Assembly (NCBI GenBank): GCA_913030605.1 | Contig: CAJWEZ010000033.1 | Location: 1-47,043, forward strand | Source: an uncultured Spirochaeta sp. | GTDB lineage: Bacteria; Spirochaetota; Spirochaetia; DSM-27196; Alkalispirochaetaceae | Reading direction: 5' to 3' | DNA: 47,043 nucleotides | In this document: positions 1 to 8,557 of the stretch, piece by piece | How positions within the stretch are numbered: the stretch's first letter is position 1 | Layout of the letters: every line of letters starts with the position of its first letter | Made by a program: the position numbers and the translations under genes | The notes under the pieces: generated by a model | Seen by the model: the letters and a program-made list of their open reading frames with translations, nothing else | The model's database searches: none | Told to the model about the DNA's origin: nothing

Positions 1-2
1 GC

Positions 3-1790
3 TCAGCCCTTCAGCCGCACCACCGCGTGGCCGAACTGGAGCGCGCCGGCGCCGTCCAGGTGGAACGCGACGGTGACGGCGCCGTCAGCTCGGTGTACTA
101 CATCGCGTTTTACGCCGCCGAGGTGGGCCGCTGGTACCGCCGTATGGTCGACGACAAGGAACAGCCGTTTCCGTCTGAGGAACACCTGGAGACAACGATC
201 CCCTCGGGCCTCCTCCGGACGGTGGAAGTCGCCGACAGTCTCATGCACTTCATCCAGTCCGACGACGAGCCGCAGGGACAGATCCTTCTGTTGCGGTTCC
301 CCTCCGGAATCCGCGACGTGGTGTGCACCGTCAAACTCCTGCGGGACGAGATGCTGCCGCTTGTGCTGGCGAAGATCCGCGACTACCTGCGCACCGACAA
401 AAACGGCAGCTACATGGAGACCAAGCTGCGTTCCGTCTTCCGCGGGCGGGAGATGCTGGTCCACGAACTGCTGGAGTCGGCGCAGACGCGTCCCGACGAC
501 GCCCTGAAAACGGTTCAGGAACCGAACGAGTTTCAGTTTCACCTGTGGACGCAGATGTCCTCGCTGATCATCAAAGAGTACGGCGACAAGGCGGACAAGC
601 TCGATATGGAGCACGGGTTCTGCCAGGCGGCGTACCTTCTTGGATACTATGCCGTGTTCTACAAGGGACGTCACCAGGAGGACAAGAAGCGCGAGGAAAC
701 ACACCGGCTGCTGACGGATGCCCTTCAGAAACCACCGTTCACGTTTACGGTCCAGGACGTCTACAACCTCACCGACGACCGGGGAGTGCAACTGACAAAA
801 CGGGTATCGCGGGAAGAGATCAACCGCTGGCTGGACGAGATGCTCAAGCGCCCCAGCGAGGACCGTATCTCGGAGCTTGTCACGGTCAACACACCCGAAA
901 AGAACGGACTCATGGTGCATTCGATGCAGTACATTCCGCTGCTGCTTCGACAGGTGAAGGCCGCGTCGCCGGTTCTGAAACGTGGCCTGATCAACGACAT
1001 GTACCTGGTTCTGTTCGACGAACGGGACGAGGTGTGGGTGTACGACGAAGAAGAGTTCGAAAATGCCCTGACGCGGCGCGTCCGGGATGAGTTTCCCCTG
1101 CTCTTTGGTCTCGCGCAGTTTCAGACGCTCTTCCTGGTCATGGACGGTCAGGAGCTTCCGTCGGGGGTTCAGCAGGCCGCAATGCGGCTCATGGACGGCA
1201 CCAACAAGGAGATGAGAACCTGGGGCGAGATACTGCAGATCGCCCGGGCAGATGTATACCGCGAGGCACGCCTCCGGCTGCCGGCGTGGATGCTCATTCC
1301 GATCGTGCGGGGAATCGTGCGGCTGATGCGCCACATGTTCTCAAGCCCCGGCGGCGGAGGCTCCGGCAACCGGTCCGCTGCCGGTTCGTCGGCGTCCGGC
1401 TCTGGCGGTGAGGTCCGCGATACCGACAGCGAAAAACTCAAAGCGGCAAAACAGAAGAAGTTCAAAGAATCGGTGGAACTGATGCAACGAGCGTACCTGG
1501 ACGCCGGTGAAACGCCCGACCAGCGCCTCAAAAAGCTCCGGCAGCAGTGGAACCCGCTCATCGACCCGGTAGCCGCAGACAACCTCGTCGAGGACGTCAA
1601 TGCGCTCTGCCGGGACACGCTCCGCCGCATGCGCTACACCCGAACGCTGCAGGCACCGGACGGTGCGCGGATTGAAGAACTCGCGAAACGAATCGCCGGT
1701 AATTCGGCCTTCGACCGGATTCGGCGTCGCAAGGCGTTTGAGACCTACCTCAAACTCTACATGCTCACTATTCTGCAACGGTCAGCGTAA
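3..1790 (+). CDS. Hypothetical protein, 5' end probably beyond the window
   Basis: I do not recognise this family. The frame is open to the left edge of the window, with a possible GTG start at 27, so the gene is probably truncated. The predicted protein (about 590 residues) is soluble and mixed charge, with no signal peptide. It has a short hydrophobic stretch near residues 425-440 (LPAWMLIPIVRGIVRLM), then a Gly/Ser-rich linker (about 445-465), then a basic helical C-terminal domain of about 110 residues rich in Lys, Arg and Leu. The linker suggests two separately folded parts. Its last 23 bases overlap the 3' end of the convergent phosphatase gene. Codon use matches the neighbours, so it looks native. 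It may be a lineage-specific spirochaete protein; no function is proposed. Confidence 0.75.
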   Translation, partial: SALQPHHRVAELERAGAVQVERDGDGAVSSVYYIAFYAAEVGRWYRRMVDDKEQPFPSEEHLETTIPSGLLRTVEVADSLMHFIQSDDEPQGQILLLRFPSGIRDVVCTVKLLRDEMLPLVLAKIRDYLRTDKNGSYMETKLRSVFRGREMLVHELLESAQTRPDDALKTVQEPNEFQFHLWTQMSSLIIKEYGDKADKLDMEHGFCQAAYLLGYYAVFYKGRHQEDKKREETHRLLTDALQKPPFTFTVQDVYNLTDDRGVQLTKRVSREEINRWLDEMLKRPSEDRISELVTVNTPEKNGLMVHSMQYIPLLLRQVKAASPVLKRGLINDMYLVLFDERDEVWVYDEEEFENALTRRVRDEFPLLFGLAQFQTLFLVMDGQELPSGVQQAAMRLMDGTNKEMRTWGEILQIARADVYREARLRLPAWMLIPIVRGIVRLMRHMFSSPGGGGSGNRSAAGSSASGSGGEVRDTDSEKLKAAKQKKFKESVELMQRAYLDAGETPDQRLKKLRQQWNPLIDPVAADNLVEDVNALCRDTLRRMRYTRTLQAPDGARIEELAKRIAGNSAFDRIRRRKAFETYLKLYMLTILQRSA

Positions 1791-3747
1791 CATCGCCGCT
1801 GTCGACGTCGGCGTCGGCGGGAAACGAGCACACGAGCATCGTCATGTCGTCGTGCTGCGGCGCTCCGGCAACGAAGGCGTCAACCCGTGACATCACCTCG
1901 CTCAGCACGTCCTCGCTGGAAACAGCTTCGTCGCGTTCGGCGCAGATCTCTCCGACCACCTCCGCAAGGCGGCGGTCACCGAACTCCTGCCCCTCCGGGT
2001 TGAACGCCTCGATCACTCCGTCGGTAAAAAAGACCATCGTCGATCCCTCGGGAAACTCGATCTCCCGGGACGGATACTCTCCAGTCATCTCAATGCCGAT
2101 CGGGAGCCCATCGGCGTCCACGGGTGTCACGGTACCGTCGGTTGACGAGACAAGCAGAGCCGGATGGTGCGCGGCGTTGGCGTAGGAGCAACGACGGCGA
2201 CGGGCGTCAAAAACGACCACGCTCGCCGTTGCGAAGCGGTCCAGTTCCACGGCACCGGACACGCCGGCGTTGATCATTCGGAGCACGTCGCCGGCGTCGT
2301 CGGTCTGGGAGAGGGCCAGGTGGGCAATCGTCCGCACCATGACCATGACGAGCGCGGCAGGCACACCCTTTCCCGATACGTCACACATCACCACCGCGGT
2401 TCGCTCGTCGTCCAGGGGAATCACGTCGTAGTAGTCCCCGCTTACGCCGCGGGCCGGTCGACTGACGCCGGCGTAGCGGATGCCGCCGACCTCGCGCACC
2501 GGCGGAGCCTGAAGACGTCGCTGAATCTCTCCGGCGATCTCCACATCCCGTTGCAGACGGTAGCTGAAGTAGTTGTCGAGGGTCACGGCAACAAAGTTCG
2601 CCATCGTCCTGGCATGATCGAACTCCGCCGAGCTGAACGGACGCGAGTCACCGCGCCTGGCCACGCTCACCAGTCCCAGCACTCGACCGCGGACCTTCAG
2701 CGGCAGGACCAGCACCGACCGAAGTCTCAGCACGCGGTCGGCGGCGTGGGCCGCTAGGACCGGATCCTCGGCCGCCTCGGCGATGTGTACCGCCTCTCCG
2801 GTTGCAAGTACGCGTCCCCAGATCGGCGTATCGGTGCCGACCTCCATGCTGAGGACGAACTGTCGGAGCGCGCCCTGTTTGGTCGTCAGGATATCGGGAA
2901 TCGGCACCGGCGGCGGGTACAGCCCGACCACGGCGGTAACCCGGGGCGTACCCGACTCAACGAGAATCGCCGCCGCAGCGTCGGCTTCTGTTGCCTCCGT
3001 CATCGTACCGATCGCAGCGTCCAGGATCGTTTCCGGATCCCGTCCGCCGCCAAGGGACTGTCCTACTCCGGACAGAAAATCGAAGATCGCGTGCGCGTTC
3101 TCCCGCAATGTGCGCACCCTGACGCGTTCCTCCCGCAGGGCGAGCGAAATGAGAAAGAGTGCGGTCATCGCGAAGGGAACGGACGGCAATACCGCGACGG
3201 TCGATTCAAACACCGGCGTCCTGAGTGGAACCACAAGGTACAGCACCCCCTGAACCACCAGGGCGACCTGCAGTACCGGTTTAAGATCCTCGATCTCGTA
3301 TCCCCGGGAAAACACAAAACGGTCCACGCGAAGGATCGCGACCTGGGCGACGAGAAACAGCACCGGAGGCAGAAGATACAGGGTGAGCCGCGTGAAGAAA
3401 CCGGTTCCCCCGACGGCATCGAAACCCACGGCAAGCCATGCTACCGCAGCGCCGACCGACGCCACCACATATGAGCGATTGGAAATGCGGAACCGCCCGG
3501 TCCAGAACAGAAACAGGAGGTAGGCTCCGGTCTCTCCGGCGACCCGCAGTGCCGGCAGCACCGCCGGATTCACCTCTCCCCAGACGATCGCCGTGAGGTC
3601 CCTGACGACAAGGAGCGCCGACGCCGCGGTGATCGGCCGGACGTCCTTGCGCCGCGTCACAACCCGTGCGGAACGGGCAACGAGCAGAACCGCGAGCGAG
3701 GCGAACAGTCGTGGCCACACCGGTGACGCCAGCAGCGAATTCAACAT
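1768..3747 (-). CDS. Membrane-anchored GAF / PP2C-type (SpoIIE, RsbU-like) serine phosphatase
   Basis: The protein (about 659 residues) has an N-terminal membrane region of seven or eight hydrophobic segments (about residues 5-210), a GAF-like sensor domain (about 230-400) and a C-terminal PP2C/SpoIIE phosphatase domain (about 415-650). The phosphatase metal-binding signatures are visible: GDYYD, DVSGKGVPAAL, FFTDGVIEA and a terminal HDDMT. Family members dephosphorylate anti-sigma-factor antagonists in partner-switching pathways, releasing a sigma factor or other target in response to a membrane signal. No antagonist or RsbW-type kinase gene lies nearby, so the partner is elsewhere. I chose the ATG at 3747 (MLNSLL), directly before the first membrane segment; no good Shine-Dalgarno is present. 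A start 29 codons further upstream would add a charged, unlikely extension. Confidence 0.9.
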   Translation of the reverse strand: MLNSLLASPVWPRLFASLAVLLVARSARVVTRRKDVRPITAASALLVVRDLTAIVWGEVNPAVLPALRVAGETGAYLLFLFWTGRFRISNRSYVVASVGAAVAWLAVGFDAVGGTGFFTRLTLYLLPPVLFLVAQVAILRVDRFVFSRGYEIEDLKPVLQVALVVQGVLYLVVPLRTPVFESTVAVLPSVPFAMTALFLISLALREERVRVRTLRENAHAIFDFLSGVGQSLGGGRDPETILDAAIGTMTEATEADAAAAILVESGTPRVTAVVGLYPPPVPIPDILTTKQGALRQFVLSMEVGTDTPIWGRVLATGEAVHIAEAAEDPVLAAHAADRVLRLRSVLVLPLKVRGRVLGLVSVARRGDSRPFSSAEFDHARTMANFVAVTLDNYFSYRLQRDVEIAGEIQRRLQAPPVREVGGIRYAGVSRPARGVSGDYYDVIPLDDERTAVVMCDVSGKGVPAALVMVMVRTIAHLALSQTDDAGDVLRMINAGVSGAVELDRFATASVVVFDARRRRCSYANAAHHPALLVSSTDGTVTPVDADGLPIGIEMTGEYPSREIEFPEGSTMVFFTDGVIEAFNPEGQEFGDRRLAEVVGEICAERDEAVSSEDVLSEVMSRVDAFVAGAPQHDDMTMLVCSFPADADVDSGDVTLTVAE

Positions 3748-3844
3748 GGACGTGGTCCACAATCTATCACCGCCGGTAGGGGCGGTCAACGAAACCCTAC
3801 GGCGGTTTTCCGATCGCACCAATCGGCGGTACATTGGGACGCCT

Positions 3845-4102
3845 ATGGGCAGCGTACGGCAGTGTTACTGGACAGAGGGACAACTCGTGGTCGTCACCAA
3901 CGGAGAGACGTTTCGGCTTGTGAGTACCGAGGCCGTGAAGGCACTGAAGCGCAACTGGTTCGATCCGCACCGCGCCGCAGACCGGACGGGACCGGCGGAC
4001 GCCGGCACCTCCGAGTCGCCGGCGGCGGGACCGCTGTTCGACCCCGACTCACCCCGTCGGATGCTCCTGATCCAGGAACACCTTTCGGGGATCCGCGACT
4101 GA
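3845..4102 (+). CDS. Small hypothetical protein (85 residues)
   Basis: A short reading frame begins at ATG 3845 and encodes 85 residues. The first half (MGSVRQCYWTEGQLVVVTNG) looks like a small beta-rich domain. The second half is a Pro/Ala/Asp-rich tail ending in a short hydrophobic helix (RRMLLIQEHLSG). The family is not recognised. A weak -10-like box (TACATT, 3830-3835) lies 9 bases before the ATG and there is no Shine-Dalgarno. The gene is divergent from the phosphatase and ends 17 bases before the convergent MATE gene. The GC-rich third positions support coding, but a gene this small could still be spurious. Confidence 0.55.
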   Translation: MGSVRQCYWTEGQLVVVTNGETFRLVSTEAVKALKRNWFDPHRAADRTGPADAGTSESPAAGPLFDPDSPRRMLLIQEHLSGIRD

Positions 4103-4119
4103 CCGCCTCGACGTCGCGA

Positions 4120-5508
4120 TCAGGAGCCGGCAGCCCCCATCGGTGCGTCGCGTTCAGCCATGTCGGAATCGGCGTGCCGTCGCAGGAGACTACGCATCTC
4201 CACCGAAAGCCATACCAGCGTGACAATCACCGCCAGGACGTCGGCGACGGGAAACGCGATCCAGACCCCCTCCCGACCGAAAAAGCGCGGCATGACCAGC
4301 ACCGCGGGAATCAGGAAGATCACCTGGCGCGAAAGGGACAGAAACAGCGCCGGAATCGCCTTTCCGACGGCCTGGAAGAAGATCGACCCGACCACCTGTA
4401 ACGCCACCAACGGAACGATGAGCAGCACAATACGCATGGCGTGCGCCGCGATCGCCACCAGCTGCGCCTCCGCGGAGAACGCCGAGGCGATCGCCGGAGC
4501 GAAGAGCATGACGGCGGTGAACGGTACCAGGGCCACGGAGAACGCAACCCGCCGGGTGACCCTTACCGCTTCTTCCACCCGCTCCAGCCGTCCGGCGCCG
4601 TAGTTGAACCCCACGATCGGCTGGAACCCCTGGCCGATGCCAACCAGCGGCAGCAGAGAGAAGATCATGACGCGGTTGACGATGCCGAAGGCGGCGATCG
4701 ACGTCGCGCCGTACTGCCCAAGGACGTTGTTGATCAGGATGATAATCACGCTCTGCGACACCTGACGGACAAACGCGGGAAAGCCGATCGATACCGCCTG
4801 CCCCAGCTCCCGGGGATGAAACCGGACGTGGCGAAACGACACGGGAATCGAACTCCGTCCGCGGAGGAAGAACGCCAGACCGTAAAAAAACGCGACCGCC
4901 TGGGCGAGCACCGTCGCGATCGCGGCACCCCGGACCCCCATGTCGAGGACGCGAATGAAGATCGGGTCCAGTACGATGTTCAGACCCGCGCCAAGGAGCA
5001 TGATCCGCATCGAGTAGCGCGCGGCGCCCTCGCTTCTGACAATGTGTGTTGCGGCGATCGATCCCGCCACAAAGATCATGCCGGGAATGATCACCGTCAG
5101 ATACTCCCGCGTGAACGGCGCGGCTTCCGGCGTCGCGCCGAAGAGCGTCATGAGCGGGTCGAGGAACACGAGCCCGGCAGTGGTCACGGCGACAGACAGC
5201 AGGACGATCATGACCACCGCGTTTCCCAGGACCCTGGCGGCGCGTTCCCGGTCCTCCGAACCGAGGGCGCGACTGACAACGGACGCGGACCCGAGGCCGA
5301 TCATGAGCGCCACGCTGAGAACGATGATCTGCACGGGGAACGCGATACTGACGCCGGCAATTCCGAGCGTTCCGACCCACCGGCCGATGAAGATCGTGTC
5401 CACGAGGTTGTATAGCGCTGTCGTTCCCATGGCGACCGTCGCCGGTATCGCCATGCGTGCAAGCAGCGGGGCAATGGGCATCGTGCCCAAGGCGTTTTCT
5501 TTCTGCAT
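4120..5508 (-). CDS. MATE family efflux transporter
   Basis: The 462-residue protein has about twelve hydrophobic segments in two six-helix halves, as in the MATE (multidrug and toxic compound extrusion) family, and matches the usual family length. The N-terminus (IPATVAMGTTALYNLVDTIF, then IGRWVGTLGIAGVSIAFP) is typical of the MepA/DinF-like branch, as is the internal GIGQGFQPIVGFNYGAG motif. It should export cationic drugs or metabolites across the inner membrane in exchange for Na+ or H+; the substrate cannot be read from sequence. The ATG at 5508 is preceded by a GAGGA Shine-Dalgarno. It is transcribed divergently from the solute-binding protein gene, and a 12-bp palindrome lies in the shared intergenic region. 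Confidence 0.93.
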   Translation of the reverse strand: MQKENALGTMPIAPLLARMAIPATVAMGTTALYNLVDTIFIGRWVGTLGIAGVSIAFPVQIIVLSVALMIGLGSASVVSRALGSEDRERAARVLGNAVVMIVLLSVAVTTAGLVFLDPLMTLFGATPEAAPFTREYLTVIIPGMIFVAGSIAATHIVRSEGAARYSMRIMLLGAGLNIVLDPIFIRVLDMGVRGAAIATVLAQAVAFFYGLAFFLRGRSSIPVSFRHVRFHPRELGQAVSIGFPAFVRQVSQSVIIILINNVLGQYGATSIAAFGIVNRVMIFSLLPLVGIGQGFQPIVGFNYGAGRLERVEEAVRVTRRVAFSVALVPFTAVMLFAPAIASAFSAEAQLVAIAAHAMRIVLLIVPLVALQVVGSIFFQAVGKAIPALFLSLSRQVIFLIPAVLVMPRFFGREGVWIAFPVADVLAVIVTLVWLSVEMRSLLRRHADSDMAERDAPMGAAGS

Positions 5509-5536
5509 CGTTCCTCAAAATAGTAAGAAAACGTAC

Positions 5537-5548
5537 CGGTAGCTACCG
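5537..5548. promoter_or_regulatory. Perfect 12-bp palindrome in a divergent intergenic region
   Basis: CGGTAGCTACCG reads identically on both strands and lies in the 70 bases between the divergent MATE and solute-binding protein genes. Its position suits an operator for a dimeric regulator, but there is only one copy and no regulator gene beside it. Confidence 0.3.
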
Positions 5549-5578
5549 CCGAAGGCGCCATGTTAGCATCCCGACGGT

Positions 5579-6415
5579 ATGAGAACTGCACACATCCGCC
5601 GGTCGCGGCGGTTTCGTTGTATCGCGGCCCTTGTGGGCGCGGCAACCATAGGCGTGGGTCCCGTTTTCGCGCAAAGCGCTCTGGACTGGCCCCCTGCGGA
5701 ACGCGAACGTTTCGACGCCCTCCCGACGGTCGCCGTGGCGACCGACAGTACCTGGCCGCCCATGGAGTACATCAACCGTGATCGGGAGCTTGTGGGGTTT
5801 GACATCGACCTTCTCCGCGAGGTCGGACTCCGCGCGGGCTTTCGTCCCGAGTTCGAAACGGTGGCATGGGACGGCATCTTCGCCGGCCTTGCGGCACGAC
5901 AGTACGACATGATCGCGTCGTCGGTAACGCTTCTGGAGGAACGCAAGCGGGCGATGCGGTTTTCCACCCCCTACTTCAGGGCGGCACAGTACCTCGTGGT
6001 CCGCAGGGAGGACGCCACCGCCGTTTCGGGCCTGGCGGATCTTGCCGGTGGAGCGGTGGGAGCCCAGATCGCCACCACCGGTTCGCGGCTGATCGCCGAG
6101 ACCCCCGGCGTGGAGCTCCGGTCCTACGATGACCTGGGGCTGGCGGTGGAGGATCTTGCCACCGGTCGTCTCGACGGCATCGTCGCGGACATGGCGATCG
6201 TGGAGTACTTCGTCCTGTCCAACGAGCGCTACGAGCGCGCGCTCGTCGTCACCGGAGAACCCTACGCCGTGGAGGACTACGCCTTTGCCATTCGCCGCGA
6301 CCGCCCCGAACTTCAGGCGCGGATCAACGCCGCGCTTGAGGAGATCCGCGCGGACGGAACCCTGGCCGCGATTCGCGACTTCTGGTTTGACCACCTGGCC
6401 TCCGGTCAGGAGTAG
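5579..6415 (+). CDS. Periplasmic solute-binding protein, family 3 (amino-acid type)
   Basis: The 278-residue protein begins with a signal peptide: basic MRTAHIRRSRR, a hydrophobic core, then a likely cleavage after VFA (residue 31 or so). The mature part is a type II periplasmic binding fold of family 3 (SBP_bac_3). Recognisable segments are the first strand VAVATDSTWPPMEY, the GFDIDLLREV motif, WDGIFAGLAARQYDMI, and the terminal IRADGTLAAIRDFW typical of these proteins. Such proteins bind amino acids or related small solutes for an ABC importer or a sensor kinase. No permease, ATPase or kinase gene is adjacent, so it is an orphan binding protein. The stop is 20 bases before mutM, suggesting co-transcription. 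Confidence 0.9.
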   Translation: MRTAHIRRSRRFRCIAALVGAATIGVGPVFAQSALDWPPAERERFDALPTVAVATDSTWPPMEYINRDRELVGFDIDLLREVGLRAGFRPEFETVAWDGIFAGLAARQYDMIASSVTLLEERKRAMRFSTPYFRAAQYLVVRREDATAVSGLADLAGGAVGAQIATTGSRLIAETPGVELRSYDDLGLAVEDLATGRLDGIVADMAIVEYFVLSNERYERALVVTGEPYAVEDYAFAIRRDRPELQARINAALEEIRADGTLAAIRDFWFDHLASGQE

Positions 6416-6435
6416 GCCGGCGAGCGCAGCTGTCC

Positions 6436-7278
6436 ATGCCGGAACTCCCTGAGGTTCACACCGTCCTCGAAGACCTCCGTCGCGCCGGCCTCCCCGGTCG
6501 AAGAATCGGCGACGCGCTCGTCGAGTGGCCCCGTACCGTGGGGGGCGATGCGGAGGCGTTCCGGACCGCAGTTCGCGGCGACCGCATCGACGACCTGCGC
6601 CGGCGCGGGAAGTACCTCGTGTTCACGCTCGAGTCGGGCCGTTCCCTGCTGACGCACCTGCGCATGAGCGGACGCCTCTACCTGCAGCCGGAGTCAGCAC
6701 CACGGACGGGCTACGAACGGGTGCGTCTGACGCTCGTCGACCCCGCCGGTGACGAACTGCGGTTTCACGATCCGCGGAAGTTCGGCCGGATGCTCCTGGT
6801 CGACGACCCGAGCCCGATCCTCGAACGCCTCGGTGCGGAGCCGCTGTCACCGACGTTCGGCACGGAGGTGCTCACCGCGGAACTCCAGCGCCGGCGACGA
6901 CAGATCAAGCCGCTGCTTCTGGATCAGACGGTGGTGGCGGGGCTGGGGAACATCTACGTTGACGAGGCGCTGTGGGAGGCGCGCATCCACCCGGAACGCC
7001 CCGCCAACTCCCTCACAGACGCCGAGACTGCCGATCTGGCGGTGGCGATCCCGACGGTCCTGCGGCGCGGAATCGAGAACCTGGGCACCAGTCTCGGCAC
7101 GGGAACGAGCAATTTCGTCTTTCCGGAATCCGGACCGCGGGCGCGAAACCAGGAAGAACTCCGGGTGTTCCGGCGAACCGGCGCACCCTGTCCCCGTTGC
7201 GGCACCCCGATCCGCCGGATCATTGTCGGCCAGCGATCCAGCCATGTCTGCCCGGCCTGCCAGACGCCTCCACGGTAG
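6436..7278 (+). CDS. mutM: Formamidopyrimidine-DNA glycosylase (Fpg)
   Basis: This base-excision-repair enzyme removes 8-oxoguanine and formamidopyrimidines and cleaves the abasic site. The 280-residue length is normal. The catalytic N-terminus MPELPEV is present, with Pro2 the Schiff-base nucleophile and Glu3 the acid. The conserved Lys is at residue 59 (RRRGKYLVF) and the LLTHLRMSGR motif follows. The helix-two-turn-helix segment reads LLLDQTVVAGLGNIYVDEAL. The C-terminal zinc finger has Cys252, Cys255, Cys272 and Cys275, with the DNA-contacting VGQRSSHVCPACQ. The start is fixed because the mature enzyme needs PELPEV at its N-terminus. It lies 20 bases after the solute-binding protein gene. 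Confidence 0.97.
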   Translation: MPELPEVHTVLEDLRRAGLPGRRIGDALVEWPRTVGGDAEAFRTAVRGDRIDDLRRRGKYLVFTLESGRSLLTHLRMSGRLYLQPESAPRTGYERVRLTLVDPAGDELRFHDPRKFGRMLLVDDPSPILERLGAEPLSPTFGTEVLTAELQRRRRQIKPLLLDQTVVAGLGNIYVDEALWEARIHPERPANSLTDAETADLAVAIPTVLRRGIENLGTSLGTGTSNFVFPESGPRARNQEELRVFRRTGAPCPRCGTPIRRIIVGQRSSHVCPACQTPPR

Positions 7279-7302
7279 TCGTCGAACCGGCGTGGCGACG
7301 AC
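7278..7302. terminator. Possible hairpin between convergent genes
   Basis: GTCGTCG (7278-7284) pairs perfectly with CGACGAC (7296-7302), leaving an 11-base loop, just after the mutM stop and facing the convergent ADP-ribosylglycohydrolase gene. There is no T-run, so it would be at best a weak or factor-dependent terminator. Confidence 0.3.
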
Positions 7303-7334
7303 ACCGAATCACCACCGTCGACTCTTGGTGGCGC

Positions 7335-8498
7335 CTACTGCACCACCGAGCTCACCAGTTCCTCGACCTCGCCCCGTCGCGTCAGGCGAGCGATCCACTC
7401 CTCCGGGATTCCCGCGTCGCTGTCATCGGCGTACATGATGCCGGCGAGGCCGCCGACCACCATTCCCCGGCCACAACTGTCGCCGCAGGCGAGGATATTC
7501 CTGCGGACCGCCTCGGTGTAGCTCGACGACGTGAGCAGGTTGTGAATCGCCGCGGGGACGCCGCTTTTGAGTTCGCACGCCGGCCCGACCTTCATCGTCA
7601 CCGTTTTTGTGTCATCCCCGAGGCGTTTGAACACCGGCTCCATCGCCTCGCGGATGTGGTCCGGCGCCTCGGCCGTGCGACGTCGGACTTCGGCTTCCAG
7701 ACCACCGCGGGGGTCGTCCGACGCCAACGCCCAACGATAGAGCCCGGCGACGAAACGCGCCCAGTCAACGGCAACGTCGTTGTCGTTCGTTACGCGCACC
7801 GCCTCCTCGATCATGGAGTCGAGGTCGGCGTCGTCCGGAAACGCGGCGACCAGGACCGGCGCTTTCGTCAGTGCCGGCATCTGAACGTCGTCCGCACCGG
7901 GCATGGAACGGGAGCCCTCGAGAACTTCGATCATCCGGTGGGCCAGTTCGATCTGGTCGTCGCCGCCCTTGGTCATGCGGATCGCTTCTTCCACCTTTTC
8001 ACGGAGGGCGTCGCCGCGGGCAAGCTGCGCGTTCCCGAGCACCTTGCTGGCGACCGCCTTTTTGGCCTTCTCCGGACCGTCGAAGGGAACCTCCATCGCG
8101 CGCTCAAGGATCCGGCGATTTTCCACGATCATGTTGGTCAGCGTCTCGCGGGTTGGCGTGTCGATGTAGCCGACGTATTCCCCGCCAAAGCCGAAATGCT
8201 CCTGGAACGCCTGCGCATAATGCTGCCAGTCGAATTTCCCCGATGCCGCCACCGAGCGGAGCACAACGAGAAGCGACTCACCGTACATCGAGAAATCACC
8301 GGCGTGGCGACCGGCGTGGGCAAAGTACGAAGGAACCCCTTCGTAGTTCTCGGCGTTCGGCTCGGCAAACTCAGGGGTATCGCCGGCGATATGCCGGATG
8401 CGTGGCTGTGCGTAAATCCAGTGGAGGCCCATCGACGCGGCATCGGCCACCGCGGTACCAAGTATCAGCGCCCGTCGGGCGGATATTGCATCACTCAT
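7335..8498 (-). CDS. ADP-ribosylglycohydrolase family protein, C-terminal metal site degenerate
   Basis: The 387-residue protein has the all-helical ADP-ribosylglycohydrolase/J1-crystallin fold. The N-terminal signature is GTAVADAASMGLHWIYAQ, and the C-terminal glycine-rich motif lies in ACGDSCGRGMVVGGLAGI. Active family members hydrolyse ADP-ribose links and carry Asp residues of the form DxDT in the C-terminal motif to bind the two metal ions. Here that motif reads GDSCGRG, as in the crystallin-like branch, so hydrolase activity is uncertain. The chosen ATG at 8498 (MSDAISARRALILG) has no Shine-Dalgarno but has a -10-like TATCTT exactly 6 bases upstream. A longer reading frame extends upstream but lacks conserved character. 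Convergent with mutM. Confidence 0.85.
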   Translation of the reverse strand: MSDAISARRALILGTAVADAASMGLHWIYAQPRIRHIAGDTPEFAEPNAENYEGVPSYFAHAGRHAGDFSMYGESLLVVLRSVAASGKFDWQHYAQAFQEHFGFGGEYVGYIDTPTRETLTNMIVENRRILERAMEVPFDGPEKAKKAVASKVLGNAQLARGDALREKVEEAIRMTKGGDDQIELAHRMIEVLEGSRSMPGADDVQMPALTKAPVLVAAFPDDADLDSMIEEAVRVTNDNDVAVDWARFVAGLYRWALASDDPRGGLEAEVRRRTAEAPDHIREAMEPVFKRLGDDTKTVTMKVGPACELKSGVPAAIHNLLTSSSYTEAVRRNILACGDSCGRGMVVGGLAGIMYADDSDAGIPEEWIARLTRRGEVEELVSSVVQ

Positions 8499-8504
8499 GC
8501 GTTC

Positions 8505-8534
8505 AAGATAGGAACGCTCGGGAGGCCCGGGCAA
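8505..8534 (-). promoter_or_regulatory. Candidate leaderless promoter of the ADP-ribosylglycohydrolase gene
   Basis: Read on the minus strand, TTGCCC (8534-8529) and TATCTT (8510-8505) are separated by 18 bases. Six bases (GAACGC) then separate the -10 from the ATG at 8498, placing the transcription start on or next to the start codon. The 144-bp element begins 23 bases further upstream. Confidence 0.5.
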
Positions 8535-8557
8535 GCGCACCACCGGACTGTGCTGCT

